NCBI GenBank assembly: GCA_002104945.1
Contig: MCFH01000051.1
Coordinates: forward strand, 310,001 to 374,000
Source: Piromyces finnis
Lineage: Eukaryota > Neocallimastigomycota > Neocallimastigomycetes > Neocallimastigales > Neocallimastigaceae
DNA length: 64,000 nt
Reading direction: 5' to 3'
Shown here: positions 48,201-58,600 of the stretch, one piece after another
How positions within the stretch are numbered: position 1 is the first letter of the stretch
Layout of the letters: each line of letters opens with the position of its first letter
Position numbers and translations under genes: made by a program
Notes under the pieces: generated by a model
What the model was told of the DNA's origin: nothing
Database searches by the model: none
The model's input: the letters and a program-made list of their open reading frames with translations, nothing else

Positions 48201-51200
48201 ATCAATAAATAATTCTTTTTCCTTTATAATTTCAACTAAATTTTTATAATTTTTAATAATTTTATTTAGCACTCTTAATATATATATTTTTATAACTTTC
48301 CTTAACTTAGTTGAATTATCTAAAAATTCTAATATACTTTCCATGTTTATGTCGCTTAAATCATCATTATTCATAAATATTTTACATAAATGATAGCAGT
48401 AGCATTTTATATATGAAATACAATATAATATTTTTAATTTATTATCTTTGGTGATTTTACAATTATAATTCTCAATAATAGAAATAAAGCTTCTAAATAT
48501 AATAAAAGATTGTTTTAATATTTTTTCTTCATCGTTATCTTTTAAATTAAAGTATTTTATAATGGACTCATCAAATAAATATATCAAAACCTCATTTAAT
48601 ATATCACTTTCAGTTTTATTTAAAAACATAATAATTGGATTGTACTTATCATTTTCTATTTGTGATATGAAATTTACACCCATATTTTCATCTTCATTGC
48701 TGTAATAATTATTGATATAATTATTGATATATTCTTCTTCATCACTACTATAGTTATAAATTTTTTCTTCCTCATCACTACTATAAATAATAATACTTTC
48801 TTCATAGCTACTATTATCGCTTTCATTATTTTCATTTAGAGTATATAAATTTGAGGATATCTTATTAATTATATTTAAATTATATTTTTTAAATATTATT
48901 TCAAATATTTTTTTAGATTTAATAATAAGATCATTATCCGAACAAATAATATTTAACATAATTAACATATAACTTTCATTATTAGATATATTTATCTTAT
49001 TATTTAGCAATTTTACTTTTAAATTCAAACAATTATTAATAGATAATTTTTCATTTAAAAACTCAAATTCTTTGATAATTGGATTTTTAATGTCTTTATT
49101 GTTGGATAATTCTATGTTTGCATTATTTAAATATTCTGGTAATAAATATATTTCATTTTCATTTCTTAAAAAGTCTAAATAAATTTTTAAATTTTCTTTC
49201 AATGGTATTTTTGATTTACTAAATTCTTCCTTTACTTCGATTAAATCTCTTAAGTACAATATTTGTTTCAATGTTAAACCCAAATCAATATTTACTTTAA
49301 TTACAGTGTTAGAAATAATTTTAATTTCTTCAAAAAGTTCATTAAATAATTCATTTGATATAACATTAAAATTGTATTTGTAATTAAGAATGCAATAAAC
49401 TAATGATTCGTACAAATTGAATATTATATCATTTCCGATAGAAATCTTCTTATTAACTTTCATAAATGTATTATCTAATATTTTTAAAATAAACATTTCT
49501 GTAAAATCTATAAAAATAGAATCCATAAAGTTAATAAAATCAACTATAATGATAATATATTTTTGGAATGTTTCGATAAATAAGATAAATTTTGTTAATT
49601 TTTCATATAATAATTTAATATCATTATCACTATATTCTTCATAATCATCTTCATTTTCATTTTCATTATTAATCATTTCAAATAATTGACTTAGTGTATC
49701 AAAGAAACGTAATATTTTCTTATTTTTAAATTTATTATTTGATTTTGATAAATAGTATATAATATAATCTTCAAATAAAATTTGAAGTAATTTCTTTCTA
49801 TCAAGTATATTTAATTTCTTTTTATTGTAATATAAAAATATATCCGCAAAGTATTGTTCATCAAACTTTCTTTTAATATTCATTTCAAATATGTATTTTT
49901 CCTTCTTATAGTCATCTTCACTTTTAGTAATATATAAATTTTCATTTTTGAAATAATCATTTTTTAAGTTTTCAACAATGTATTTGTTAATTTTATCAAA
50001 TACAGGAATAATACATGGGTATGAAATCCCTAAAATTAAATCAATATTAGTTACTTGAGATATGGTTTGAGAAGTTAAGGTAGATTCTTCCTTTAATTTT
50101 TTAATATTTTCTTGATAAATTTTTCCAAAATATTTATTTTTCATACATTTATTAGTAGATAATAATGTAGAAAATATATTAAGATTTTCTAATTGGATTA
50201 AAGAACAAATTATAGCATTCTTATAAATATTTTTCATATGCTTAATAAGAACTGAAATAAAATCAATATCATTTTCTTCAAAATTATATTTTTCAAATAC
50301 TTCCATAATTATATTATTATGAATGGAATTAATTTTGTTTAAGACTAGTGAAAAAATATTTCCCATTAATACTTTATTTCCAATAATTAAATCACATACT
50401 TTATTTATATATTCTTCTTTTGAGATATCAGTAAAATTAATTTTATCATTATAATGGATAAAAGTAAATGAATGATATAGTTCATTTTTAAATTCTTCAT
50501 CCAAGTCTATCAAAGTTTTATTTTTAAATAATTCATTTTTGGAAGCACAGATAATATCGTTTAGGTTTGTTATTTTTCCATTCAAGTTATCAATGAAAAA
50601 TTGTTGCCAATTTGTTAAATGTGATATTAAGTATTCATTTTGTATTCTATCTTCTTCATTTTCAATATTATTTTCATTATTTATTGTAATTCTTTTGATA
50701 TGAATAATTAAAATAATTGGTTTTAATTCATTTTCATTTTTGGATGATTCAATATTTTCTATTAAGTAATTAACATGATTTAGATGTTTACATTCATAGA
50801 CATCAAAATGAATAATGCATAGATTATAGTTATTATTGTTGTAATATTCAATAATACATTCTTCAATATCACTTTCTGAACTATACTGACTAATAAAAAC
50901 ATTATTCGTATTTTCTTTTGTAAAAAGTCCATATTTTTCATTTTCAATATTATTTACTTCAAATGCAGAATCTAAAATATTAGAAAAAGTGTAAATAATA
51001 TGTTTATTAATATTAATTTTTTCCAAATAATATTTAATATTTTGATGTTGTTTTGAAGATTCGAGATAAATGTTTAATATCTTTTGATATTTATTTTTAT
51101 GCTGTTTTCCATATTCAGAATATTTAAAAAAGAATATTATATCTTGTGAAAATGTTGGAACAATTTTATGATATATTTTATCTTCTAGTGTTTCTTTTAA

Positions 51201-54200
51201 TTTATCATCATATATTATATTATTTGTAATTAGTTTCGATTTAATAATATCATTATAATTATTTCTTCTTCTAATTTCATTATTATTTGTCTTATTATTT
51301 ATTAACATTTGATAGATAATACCACAAATTTCTTCTAAATCACAATTAACTAATTCTGATTTTAAATCAATTTTTAATAAATTATTCTTTTTATTACAGA
51401 ATTTATTTATGTCATTAAAAATGTTGTTTGTTAAATTTATTGCTTTAGAATCTAGTAAATTTTCGAATGAAATTATATGTTTTTCAAATCTATTAATAAA
51501 TGGAGGATCTTGTTCATTAATTTCTTTCTTATCTAAAAGAACAATACATCTGAAGTTGTCATTGACTTTATAATTTTGTGTATTGGAATTTCCTAACGCA
51601 ATTCTTGCATAATTGCTATTTCCGACTTTTCTGAAATTTTGATTAAAAAGGTCATATAACGATGGATACATGCTAGATAAGTTCTTTAATACCATTACAG
51701 TATCTTCATTCATAGAAATTTGTACCTTATTTAAAATTTTCGCACTATAATATCCTTTTAATGTATCTTCATCAAAATCACTACCATAATAAAATACATA
51801 ATTTTTACATAATTCTTGTATAATTAATGTAATTAGATATTGACTAATCGAACTTTTTGTTACAATTAAAAGATATCTACTATCTGAATCCTTTATATTA
51901 TTAAGGACACAGTTCATTACATCATATTTACTTATATCGTTAACATTTTGATATAAAGTTTTAAACATTTCTTTAAATTTTTCAATAGAATAATCTAAAC
52001 CACCAAAGTTTCTTTCAATACTTTCCATTAAAATATCATCAATTATGCACTTTTCCGTTGGGAATTTATTTTGAATGAATAATTTTGATAAGATTTTTAT
52101 TAAATGGTAAAAATCTCTAGTACCATGAAATTCTTTAATATTCTTATTGGGTAATTTAAAATTAGTTTTATTATTATTTTTAAATTTTAGTGAATTATTT
52201 TTCAATCCTTCCTTATAATTATAATAAGATGATGATAAATATTCATAATAGATTTTATAATCTTGTACTAATTTTGGATCATAGGATTTAGCAATAGCTA
52301 AAGCTGTATCAATTAAATCTTGTTCATCAGGTTCAGGAATTGAAAGATAGATTCCTCTATTCATTTTAGATGCATCGAATGGCCAATTTGAAATACCAAT
52401 GAATGCTATTTTTCTTTCATTATCATCATATTCTAATTGTGAATGTATTACTTTTAGTGGATTATTTTTGGATACTTCCGCAAGTCCCATCTCGTCAAAA
52501 TAAATTGCTGATATAATTTCATTAGAAGTATTTTTTTCCAGTGACTTTCTTGCTTTTTCAAATATTTTCAAAATACCTTGTGAAGTACTTGTACGTGAGC
52601 CTTGATAAGATTTTGTGTATACCTTTGGGAACTCTCTAAAAAATTCATGAGATGAATTTTTTCCATTCATTGATTTAAAAATTAATTGTGCACTTAATGA
52701 TTTACTGCAACCAGGTTTTCCTATTATAAATAAAGGTATCTTTGTGTTTAAACAAACGAAGATAGCAAACAAGTTTTCTAATAAAGCTTTATTTCTAGCA
52801 ATACCTTTATCCAATTTTACAGCAGTTGCAATTTCATTTTCTATTTTCTTTGGAATATCTTCAAATTTAATTTCATTTTTAAATGATCTTTCCATTTTTT
52901 TTATAAATATTATTCTTTTATTTTTATCAAACAATCTTATATAATAACATAGGTATATACTTAAATTTAAGGAATAAATGTATCTTTTTTCATCATCTAA
53001 CATTTCTTTAAAATTTTTAATTATAAATTTATTTTTTAATAATTTATTACAAAACCATTCAAATAGAATACTTAATCTTCTAATTTCTCTTAAACTAACT
53101 GATGAAATATCAAAATTATCTCTTATATATTTATGAGCTTCAAAAATTGAATCTTCTGCAATTGTATGTATTTTATTTAAAATATACCTATTTTTAATAT
53201 TTCTTTGAAGAAATTCATAGGTGATATTTGATATATACTTTCTAATATCTTTATCATTTGGTGAACCAAAATCAAAAACAAAATTAAGAAGAGAATGAGG
53301 TAAAGGATTAACACTGTAAACAAGATTACTCACAATATATTTTTCATCTAATAACCCAGGAATTTCTCTTTTACTAACATCTACTCTATAAGGATTGCAT
53401 GCAGCAATAAATTTTACGTTTTCTCTGATACTTTCTCCCTTACAAGAATGCTTTAACATAATTTCAGTAATTAAACATAATGAATTACAAGTATTTATTT
53501 CATCAAAAAATATCCAAACCATATCCGTTTTCTCCTCATTATCTTTATTTTTACTAATATCATTAAATAAATTGTTATTTCTTATGAATTGAATAATATC
53601 ATCGTCTTCTGTACCAGCATGAATATTTAATGTATACATTGGAATAGATTTTAAACTTGCTATTATTTTTATTAAAGATGTTTTTCCACAGCCTGTTTCG
53701 CCCATTAAAACTACTGGAATATCAGTTCTAAGAAATAAAGATATTAAGATTAATTTCATAAAATTATCAGCTGTAAATACATAAGATTTTACAATATCAC
53801 TTAAATTTTCTAATTTTTTCTTATTAAATTCTCTTGGGCTTTCTTTATCCATTTCATCAATTGGGTTTAAAAGATTTAAAACTTTTTTAAGTTCAATTAA
53901 AAAATCTCTTGGTTTTAAATTATTATAATCAATAAGATTTCCTCTTTTGGTGGTATAATCAAGGTGATAAACAGCCATTAAATGACCAACTTCATTATCA
54001 TCTCTTTGGTTATTATTAGTAGTCTTTATAATAGAAACAGATTGACCGTCTTCATTGATTAACACTAAGCTTGGTCTTATTTTTTCAAATTGAAATATTT
54101 TTTTGTTTGTTAAATATAATGCAGCCTTTTCCTTTGCATCTTCAATTTTAATATCTCCTTTTTGTTGATTGTGGGTTAATTCTTGATCTTTAATAATATC

Positions 54201-55646
54201 ATTATATGTAGATGTTATGAATTGTTCTATTACTTTAGTCAATGAATCAACAAAAAATTTTCTAAAAGTATATAAATATGGATTGTTAAAAATACGATTA
54301 TAATCAAATAACTGATCAATATTTAAATGATAAGATTTAGAAAGAAGTATTAATTGTTCAGCAAGTATATTAATGAAAGACTGAACTTGATAATAATTTG
54401 GTTCTTTTCTTAAATATGAAAAAATAATATTGGAGCATTCTTTATTACTCATCTGTTTTATTTTAATACTTTGTGGTGTTTTGTTATTTATATTTGGAAT
54501 ATATATATCATATTTATTAATATTATTAATATTATTTAAATAATTACAAACAATTTGAATATTTTGTTCTATTCTTGAAGAAATGATTAATTGTGGCATA
54601 GATTTAGAAGTTATGTGTATATTCTGGAAAAATGATAATATTGGAAACAATACTTTAAAATCTATATTACCATTTGGGATTTCGACTTTAATTACTATTT
54701 CACTACTATAATAAAATTTTCTTTCATTAACAGAATAACATTTTAATATTAAAAATTCATACAAAAATTCCCTTAATACTTCTAATTGTTCACTGTAATA
54801 TAAATCTATATGTAATGCAATTCTTTGACCACTATATTTTAATAATCTATTAATAATGTCCTCTTTATTTATATTATCACCTAAAGGGAAATAAACATAT
54901 GTATATTTAGGATTTTTATTTTTGAAATCATTTTTAATTAAAGTGGACTTTCCTAAACCGGAAATACTACTAGAATATACAATTACATTGGAAAACAACC
55001 TTCTTTTCATTAATTTATAATCATAATATTTATGATATGGTAATTTTTTAATTTCTATAATAGCTTCATCTGTTTTATTTCCTTCTGTATAAATAAAAAG
55101 TAAGCACGAAACCATTTTTTTTGGATCACTAGAATAAAGTTCTTTAAGTAATTCGATTAATATGCTTTTCTTTCTACGACTTAAATTTTCAGGCTTAATT
55201 AAAATAAATAAAATATTTTGATCGCATTTAATACATCTATAAAGAAATGATATTATTTCATCTTCAGTTGTATCATTATTACAATATATGACAGTTTGAG
55301 CAATAGGAAATTCACCTGTTAAACTTAATGAACAATGTATTGTATTTTTTTCTATATTTTTTAAAGAACATGAATGACTATAAATACCCCTTTTTTTTTC
55401 ACCATGTTTTATCATTGCTTTTTTAAATATTGTTTCATAACTTTTATTATTAGCTTTAAATAATTTATTTAGATATGTAATATCATCATCAAACATTTGG
55501 TTTAATGATAGTTTATTTTTATTTATTAGAATGTTTGTTTCAAAATTCTTAATTAAATTACCAGTAATATATTTTAAAATATTATCTCTAATTTCATCAT
55601 CTATACTTTTACTTTTATCTTCATTTTCAATTTTGAAAATTTTCAA
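45282..55646 (-). CDS. mysterin-like core: AAA+ modules and RZ zinc finger (main ORF)
   Basis: This segment is 3,454 codons without a stop. It opens with a TTG, and the frame runs open ~100 bp further upstream without an ATG, so it is not a separate gene start. Visible motifs: a first P-loop-like SGLGKST (~228-234); GETGCGKT Walker A (~649-656) with Walker B WIFFDEIN (~707) and an ACNP sensor; GKPGCSKS (~976-983) with YFDEMGLAE (~1047) and GISNWPFD. The latter two sets are the AAA3/AAA4 signatures of the RNF213 family. Near residue 2685 lies an RZ-type zinc finger: CSCG...C...CSFC, then IGGTNH. I find no RING-type Cys/His cluster between the AAA+ core and the RZ finger, where animal mysterins have one. 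The remainder is helical and Asn/Ile/Lys-rich. ATP binding and RZ-dependent ubiquitin transfer are inferred from the family. Confidence 0.9.
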   Translation of the reverse strand: MKIFKIENEDKSKSIDDEIRDNILKYITGNLIKNFETNILINKNKLSLNQMFDDDITYLNKLFKANNKSYETIFKKAMIKHGEKKRGIYSHSCSLKNIEKNTIHCSLSLTGEFPIAQTVIYCNNDTTEDEIISFLYRCIKCDQNILFILIKPENLSRRKKSILIELLKELYSSDPKKMVSCLLFIYTEGNKTDEAIIEIKKLPYHKYYDYKLMKRRLFSNVIVYSSSISGLGKSTLIKNDFKNKNPKYTYVYFPLGDNINKEDIINRLLKYSGQRIALHIDLYYSEQLEVLREFLYEFLILKCYSVNERKFYYSSEIVIKVEIPNGNIDFKVLFPILSFFQNIHITSKSMPQLIISSRIEQNIQIVCNYLNNINNINKYDIYIPNINNKTPQSIKIKQMSNKECSNIIFSYLRKEPNYYQVQSFINILAEQLILLSKSYHLNIDQLFDYNRIFNNPYLYTFRKFFVDSLTKVIEQFITSTYNDIIKDQELTHNQQKGDIKIEDAKEKAALYLTNKKIFQFEKIRPSLVLINEDGQSVSIIKTTNNNQRDDNEVGHLMAVYHLDYTTKRGNLIDYNNLKPRDFLIELKKVLNLLNPIDEMDKESPREFNKKKLENLSDIVKSYVFTADNFMKLILISLFLRTDIPVVLMGETGCGKTSLIKIIASLKSIPMYTLNIHAGTEDDDIIQFIRNNNLFNDISKNKDNEEKTDMVWIFFDEINTCNSLCLITEIMLKHSCKGESIRENVKFIAACNPYRVDVSKREIPGLLDEKYIVSNLVYSVNPLPHSLLNFVFDFGSPNDKDIRKYISNITYEFLQRNIKNRYILNKIHTIAEDSIFEAHKYIRDNFDISSVSLREIRRLSILFEWFCNKLLKNKFIIKNFKEMLDDEKRYIYSLNLSIYLCYYIRLFDKNKRIIFIKKMERSFKNEIKFEDIPKKIENEIATAVKLDKGIARNKALLENLFAIFVCLNTKIPLFIIGKPGCSKSLSAQLIFKSMNGKNSSHEFFREFPKVYTKSYQGSRTSTSQGILKIFEKARKSLEKNTSNEIISAIYFDEMGLAEVSKNNPLKVIHSQLEYDDNERKIAFIGISNWPFDASKMNRGIYLSIPEPDEQDLIDTALAIAKSYDPKLVQDYKIYYEYLSSSYYNYKEGLKNNSLKFKNNNKTNFKLPNKNIKEFHGTRDFYHLIKILSKLFIQNKFPTEKCIIDDILMESIERNFGGLDYSIEKFKEMFKTLYQNVNDISKYDVMNCVLNNIKDSDSRYLLIVTKSSISQYLITLIIQELCKNYVFYYGSDFDEDTLKGYYSAKILNKVQISMNEDTVMVLKNLSSMYPSLYDLFNQNFRKVGNSNYARIALGNSNTQNYKVNDNFRCIVLLDKKEINEQDPPFINRFEKHIISFENLLDSKAINLTNNIFNDINKFCNKKNNLLKIDLKSELVNCDLEEICGIIYQMLINNKTNNNEIRRRNNYNDIIKSKLITNNIIYDDKLKETLEDKIYHKIVPTFSQDIIFFFKYSEYGKQHKNKYQKILNIYLESSKQHQNIKYYLEKININKHIIYTFSNILDSAFEVNNIENEKYGLFTKENTNNVFISQYSSESDIEECIIEYYNNNNYNLCIIHFDVYECKHLNHVNYLIENIESSKNENELKPIILIIHIKRITINNENNIENEEDRIQNEYLISHLTNWQQFFIDNLNGKITNLNDIICASKNELFKNKTLIDLDEEFKNELYHSFTFIHYNDKINFTDISKEEYINKVCDLIIGNKVLMGNIFSLVLNKINSIHNNIIMEVFEKYNFEENDIDFISVLIKHMKNIYKNAIICSLIQLENLNIFSTLLSTNKCMKNKYFGKIYQENIKKLKEESTLTSQTISQVTNIDLILGISYPCIIPVFDKINKYIVENLKNDYFKNENLYITKSEDDYKKEKYIFEMNIKRKFDEQYFADIFLYYNKKKLNILDRKKLLQILFEDYIIYYLSKSNNKFKNKKILRFFDTLSQLFEMINNENENEDDYEEYSDNDIKLLYEKLTKFILFIETFQKYIIIIVDFINFMDSIFIDFTEMFILKILDNTFMKVNKKISIGNDIIFNLYESLVYCILNYKYNFNVISNELFNELFEEIKIISNTVIKVNIDLGLTLKQILYLRDLIEVKEEFSKSKIPLKENLKIYLDFLRNENEIYLLPEYLNNANIELSNNKDIKNPIIKEFEFLNEKLSINNCLNLKVKLLNNKINISNNESYMLIMLNIICSDNDLIIKSKKIFEIIFKKYNLNIINKISSNLYTLNENNESDNSSYEESIIIYSSDEEEKIYNYSSDEEEYINNYINNYYSNEDENMGVNFISQIENDKYNPIIMFLNKTESDILNEVLIYLFDESIIKYFNLKDNDEEKILKQSFIIFRSFISIIENYNCKITKDNKLKILYCISYIKCYCYHLCKIFMNNDDLSDINMESILEFLDNSTKLRKVIKIYILRVLNKIIKNYKNLVEIIKEKELFIDDFDFSEKVPFSFNNLFLQNGSYENYKILKQLYRESKIDNFKTNKELIKLSKNISILNFYDVIINEEFSSLLKKPFDNAYYQKLCHFLQNIVNKSNISETSKSIVSILYSYESLFKEVSNIQNLSLSEYEILLYSHKFAFICSQSKPNTVYSNILSSEIMDKINNIYIPGGEPEYSILIDSAKEIKEYFDNKKASMEKSGVYICSCGKSYYIDNCTQPNSTSNCSFCKKIIGGTNHRLHKREGHLRIFENLNEQAENKNIPGKLFSDLLKEVEILKNTQKPGLKRVLKIYFTNPTKEVRNINNITYRLLSFIFYSCILFDEKLKYLKENDLIKFYYEDDDKQSIFSILKDIWELLNIELNKKGIDNKIQCFLNLILPDIAILISNNEFKMENSHERMLFETECNKKVEYTIANFQKLYQQYINNSKEILEINDDTIQSIIEETSNINKLNLENYPLIRYFYASDYPSYEKFYDQFIEIPNKAQQYPAISSYINASIAEIDKFKFLETFQLINPFIVYVLEKYSNKISRNEAKSIKIKNELKDDNYMKKLFKYFKKGWKKIYTDLTNIDCHGKLEKKYIDDECVLAYILNDTFEDGFGKYIATYYKDCITYHNEFLRSLVPKKSNGDYIQSYSYQIEKEIVIQDANSNEVSSLNIKNDIYDSFDDLINAFSYRNFVKDNNDINFSNHNSIIIDFDSIENELLNILLNGKKLFKNEKEQRFISYKFEGFTKNYNIISDFKSKIESEEELSKEDKANITNSMEYFDYSIILDCIQSLFQYFYNKRNINGEEFLLEEIKQLPKSVIKLNKEFEKFINTNHLNLKLSQLITLYDYIEQLNYNKIIKYVSEDANKKLTEEQIKILDEYFNKDNQIRKEDFCIAVQKMIARYLISDQFNHYDWDIFILLEKKELWNKKLDEFLEEELESLKSSLENAYSEIKISQAIPFSIYLGVENKKKAKKEKRKNKSKNKERFKLDY

Positions 55647-58600
55647 TAAACTATTGTTTCTATTTCTTCTATTATTTTTAATATAATCATATATAAATCT
55701 AAATTGTCTACCATGAACTATTGTACTAATATAGTCTGACTGATATTTATTTTTAATTATATTTTTTGATGATTAAGAATTATATTTAATTCATTAATAA
55801 CTTCGGTCAAAGTTTCATTTTTATCATTATATTTTGATTTTGAAGCAAGAGCATTTCCATTTTTAATATCAATAGTGTATTCAATATCCTCAAAATAACC
55901 CTTTGAAGATATAGTTTTTAATAGCTTTAATATATCTTGTATATTAGTAATAATATTTGCAAATTCATCATAAACCTCGCCCTTTTTTAATAATGCTATT
56001 GTTCTTAATTCTGATAATTCATCATAATTTTTTATAACATATTTACCATTATTTTTATAAGAAACTTCACATTTATATTCTGGATAATTATTTTTTAAAT
56101 CTATTTTACTATCATTATAAATACTTTTTATATGAGCTTTATTTAATTCATTTGGATTCAAATGATTTGTAAATAATTCGTTAAAATCAGAAAACTTTCC
56201 ACTAGAATTCTCAAATTTAAGTCCAATATCATGATAATGTGAATTGGATTTTATAATATCAATAAATATATCTAAAAACTCTTTTTCACTTTTTTTTTAC
56301 TTTTTTTTGTTAATTCTTTTTGGAATTCAATACAAGTTTCTAATTGATCAATATCATTATATGTTAAATAATTATCTTCAGAATCATCAATAAATTCACC
56401 CATGGAATGAACATCACATATTTGTTTATCTTTTATAAATTCCATTAATTTTGGTTCTTCATACATCTTGTCCATCACTTCAAGTGCTATTATACTATCA
56501 TTGGAATTTAAATCCAATATATTTAAATTTAATAAATTCAAGGAATCATTTATTTTTATTAAATCATATAATGATGAATAATTTTCTAAATTAGTTTTGT
56601 TTTCTCTAAATATTGCTCTTAAATTTTCACCATTTAATTTGAAATCTTCCAAAAGTAAAATAATATTTTCATAATAACGAATATTACTATCTTTATTTTT
56701 TAAAAGTGACAGTTTTTCAATAACTCTATTTTCTTGAGTTTTCTCTATATCAAGAATATCAAGTAAAATATTTACTTCTTTCTCTACTTCGCTTTTTTCT
56801 ATATCTTTAATAATACTTTCTAATAAATCTAATTTTATTTTATTTTCAGTTTTTGAATTGAATAACACTTTTAAATTTAGAAATTCATTTTTTGTTTCTT
56901 CAAAAATGAAAATTTCATCATTATAACCTTCAAACTCTTTCTTTTTGATTTCATTAATTATAATAAATATTTTTGAGTTTTTGAATTTTGTAATTTGATG
57001 AGCTTCATGATATATATTTTTAAAATTGTATATTTCTAATCTTCCATCATCTGGAAAATCACAAATTGGATTATTAATAATTTGCTTTTTCAATTCTTTA
57101 TAATTATCAATTATATCATGTTTTTCATTTGGATAATAATTTGAAAAAACATTAATAATTTCATCAATTTCTCTACTCTTAGTAATACAATAATTCATTG
57201 TATTAACAGTTCTTTCATAGAGAGTAGTTATATTTTCTATATCCCCAAATGACAATATTTGAAATCTATCTTGTAATAAATTCCTATTTTTATCGATTTC
57301 TTTTTCATAGAGATTATACATTGATTCTATTTGATTCATACAAAATTCTAAATTTCTCAATTTTTTAATAATATTATTAACAACTTCTCTAGTTTTCTTA
57401 ATATAAGAAACATTTATAAAATTCTTATTATCTTTTTGTAAATCATTTAATTTAATAATATTTTGTAACAATTCTAATTCATCAGTTAAACCAACATTAA
57501 AAACATCTTCCTCTTTAATTACTTTGCTTTCTAACTTTTCTATAATTTTTATTTTAATCTTTTCTGATTTAGTTTGTTTCAAAGTTTCTATTACCTTATT
57601 ATCGGACATATCATTGATATTTATAATCAACTTTTCACATAAGCTTTCACTTATATCATCTGAAAAGTTATCTATAATAAATAAAAATAAATGATTTACT
57701 TCACGTTCATTTAAAACATTTTTAGTATTTTTTATAATACTTTTAGCACAATAATCCCTATTATCAGAAACTAATTTATATAAAGTATATATAATAATTT
57801 CAATCTCACAGAATTCCATACCATTTCTTTCCAAATCTTTCCCAAAAATATCTACTAGATTTTTAATGATATCTTCACTTTGTCTTGGAATTGATTCAAT
57901 ATTAAAAATTTTATATAATTTTGTTAAATGATTGTACGTTTTAGCATTCTTTACTAAAGATGAAATAAAAACATTATAATTTTTATTAAATTGTTTTTTA
58001 TAATCATATGGATCATTAATATTGCCAATAAATTTTTTACAGAAATCTTCATTAATTTCATCTAAATTAATAAATTTTATAAGAGAAGCAATTCTGGGAT
58101 CACTCTTATGTTCTTTATATGATACTTTAACATCTTCTTGTAAATAATTAAGTATTTCTATATTATTCCATTTATGTTTTTCAATTAATGATTTTCCTAA
58201 ATCATGAAGTGCATTATATACTTTTTCTAAAATCTTTTTAAATAATGGAATATTCGTATCGTCATATTTTAATATAATATTTTTTAATTCATTTAATTTA
58301 TTATAATCTTCCTCCTTTGTTTTCAATACATTAATTAGCATTAAAAATTTTCTTTCGATAGTATCATAGTCACTCTTTTCCAGTTGTACATTCATTTCAA
58401 TTAATTCATTAATAAACGATTCTAATAATTTAATATTAGTTTTACCATCTAATTCTGGTATTTTATCGAATTTTATTTTTACACACTTATTTATAATATC
58501 CTTTTTTACAGAACAGAAGAACGAAATATATTCATTACTATTAGAAGCTAAGATCAATACATCATTTATTGAGGTTTCTTCTTTATTAGCTTTTTCATAG

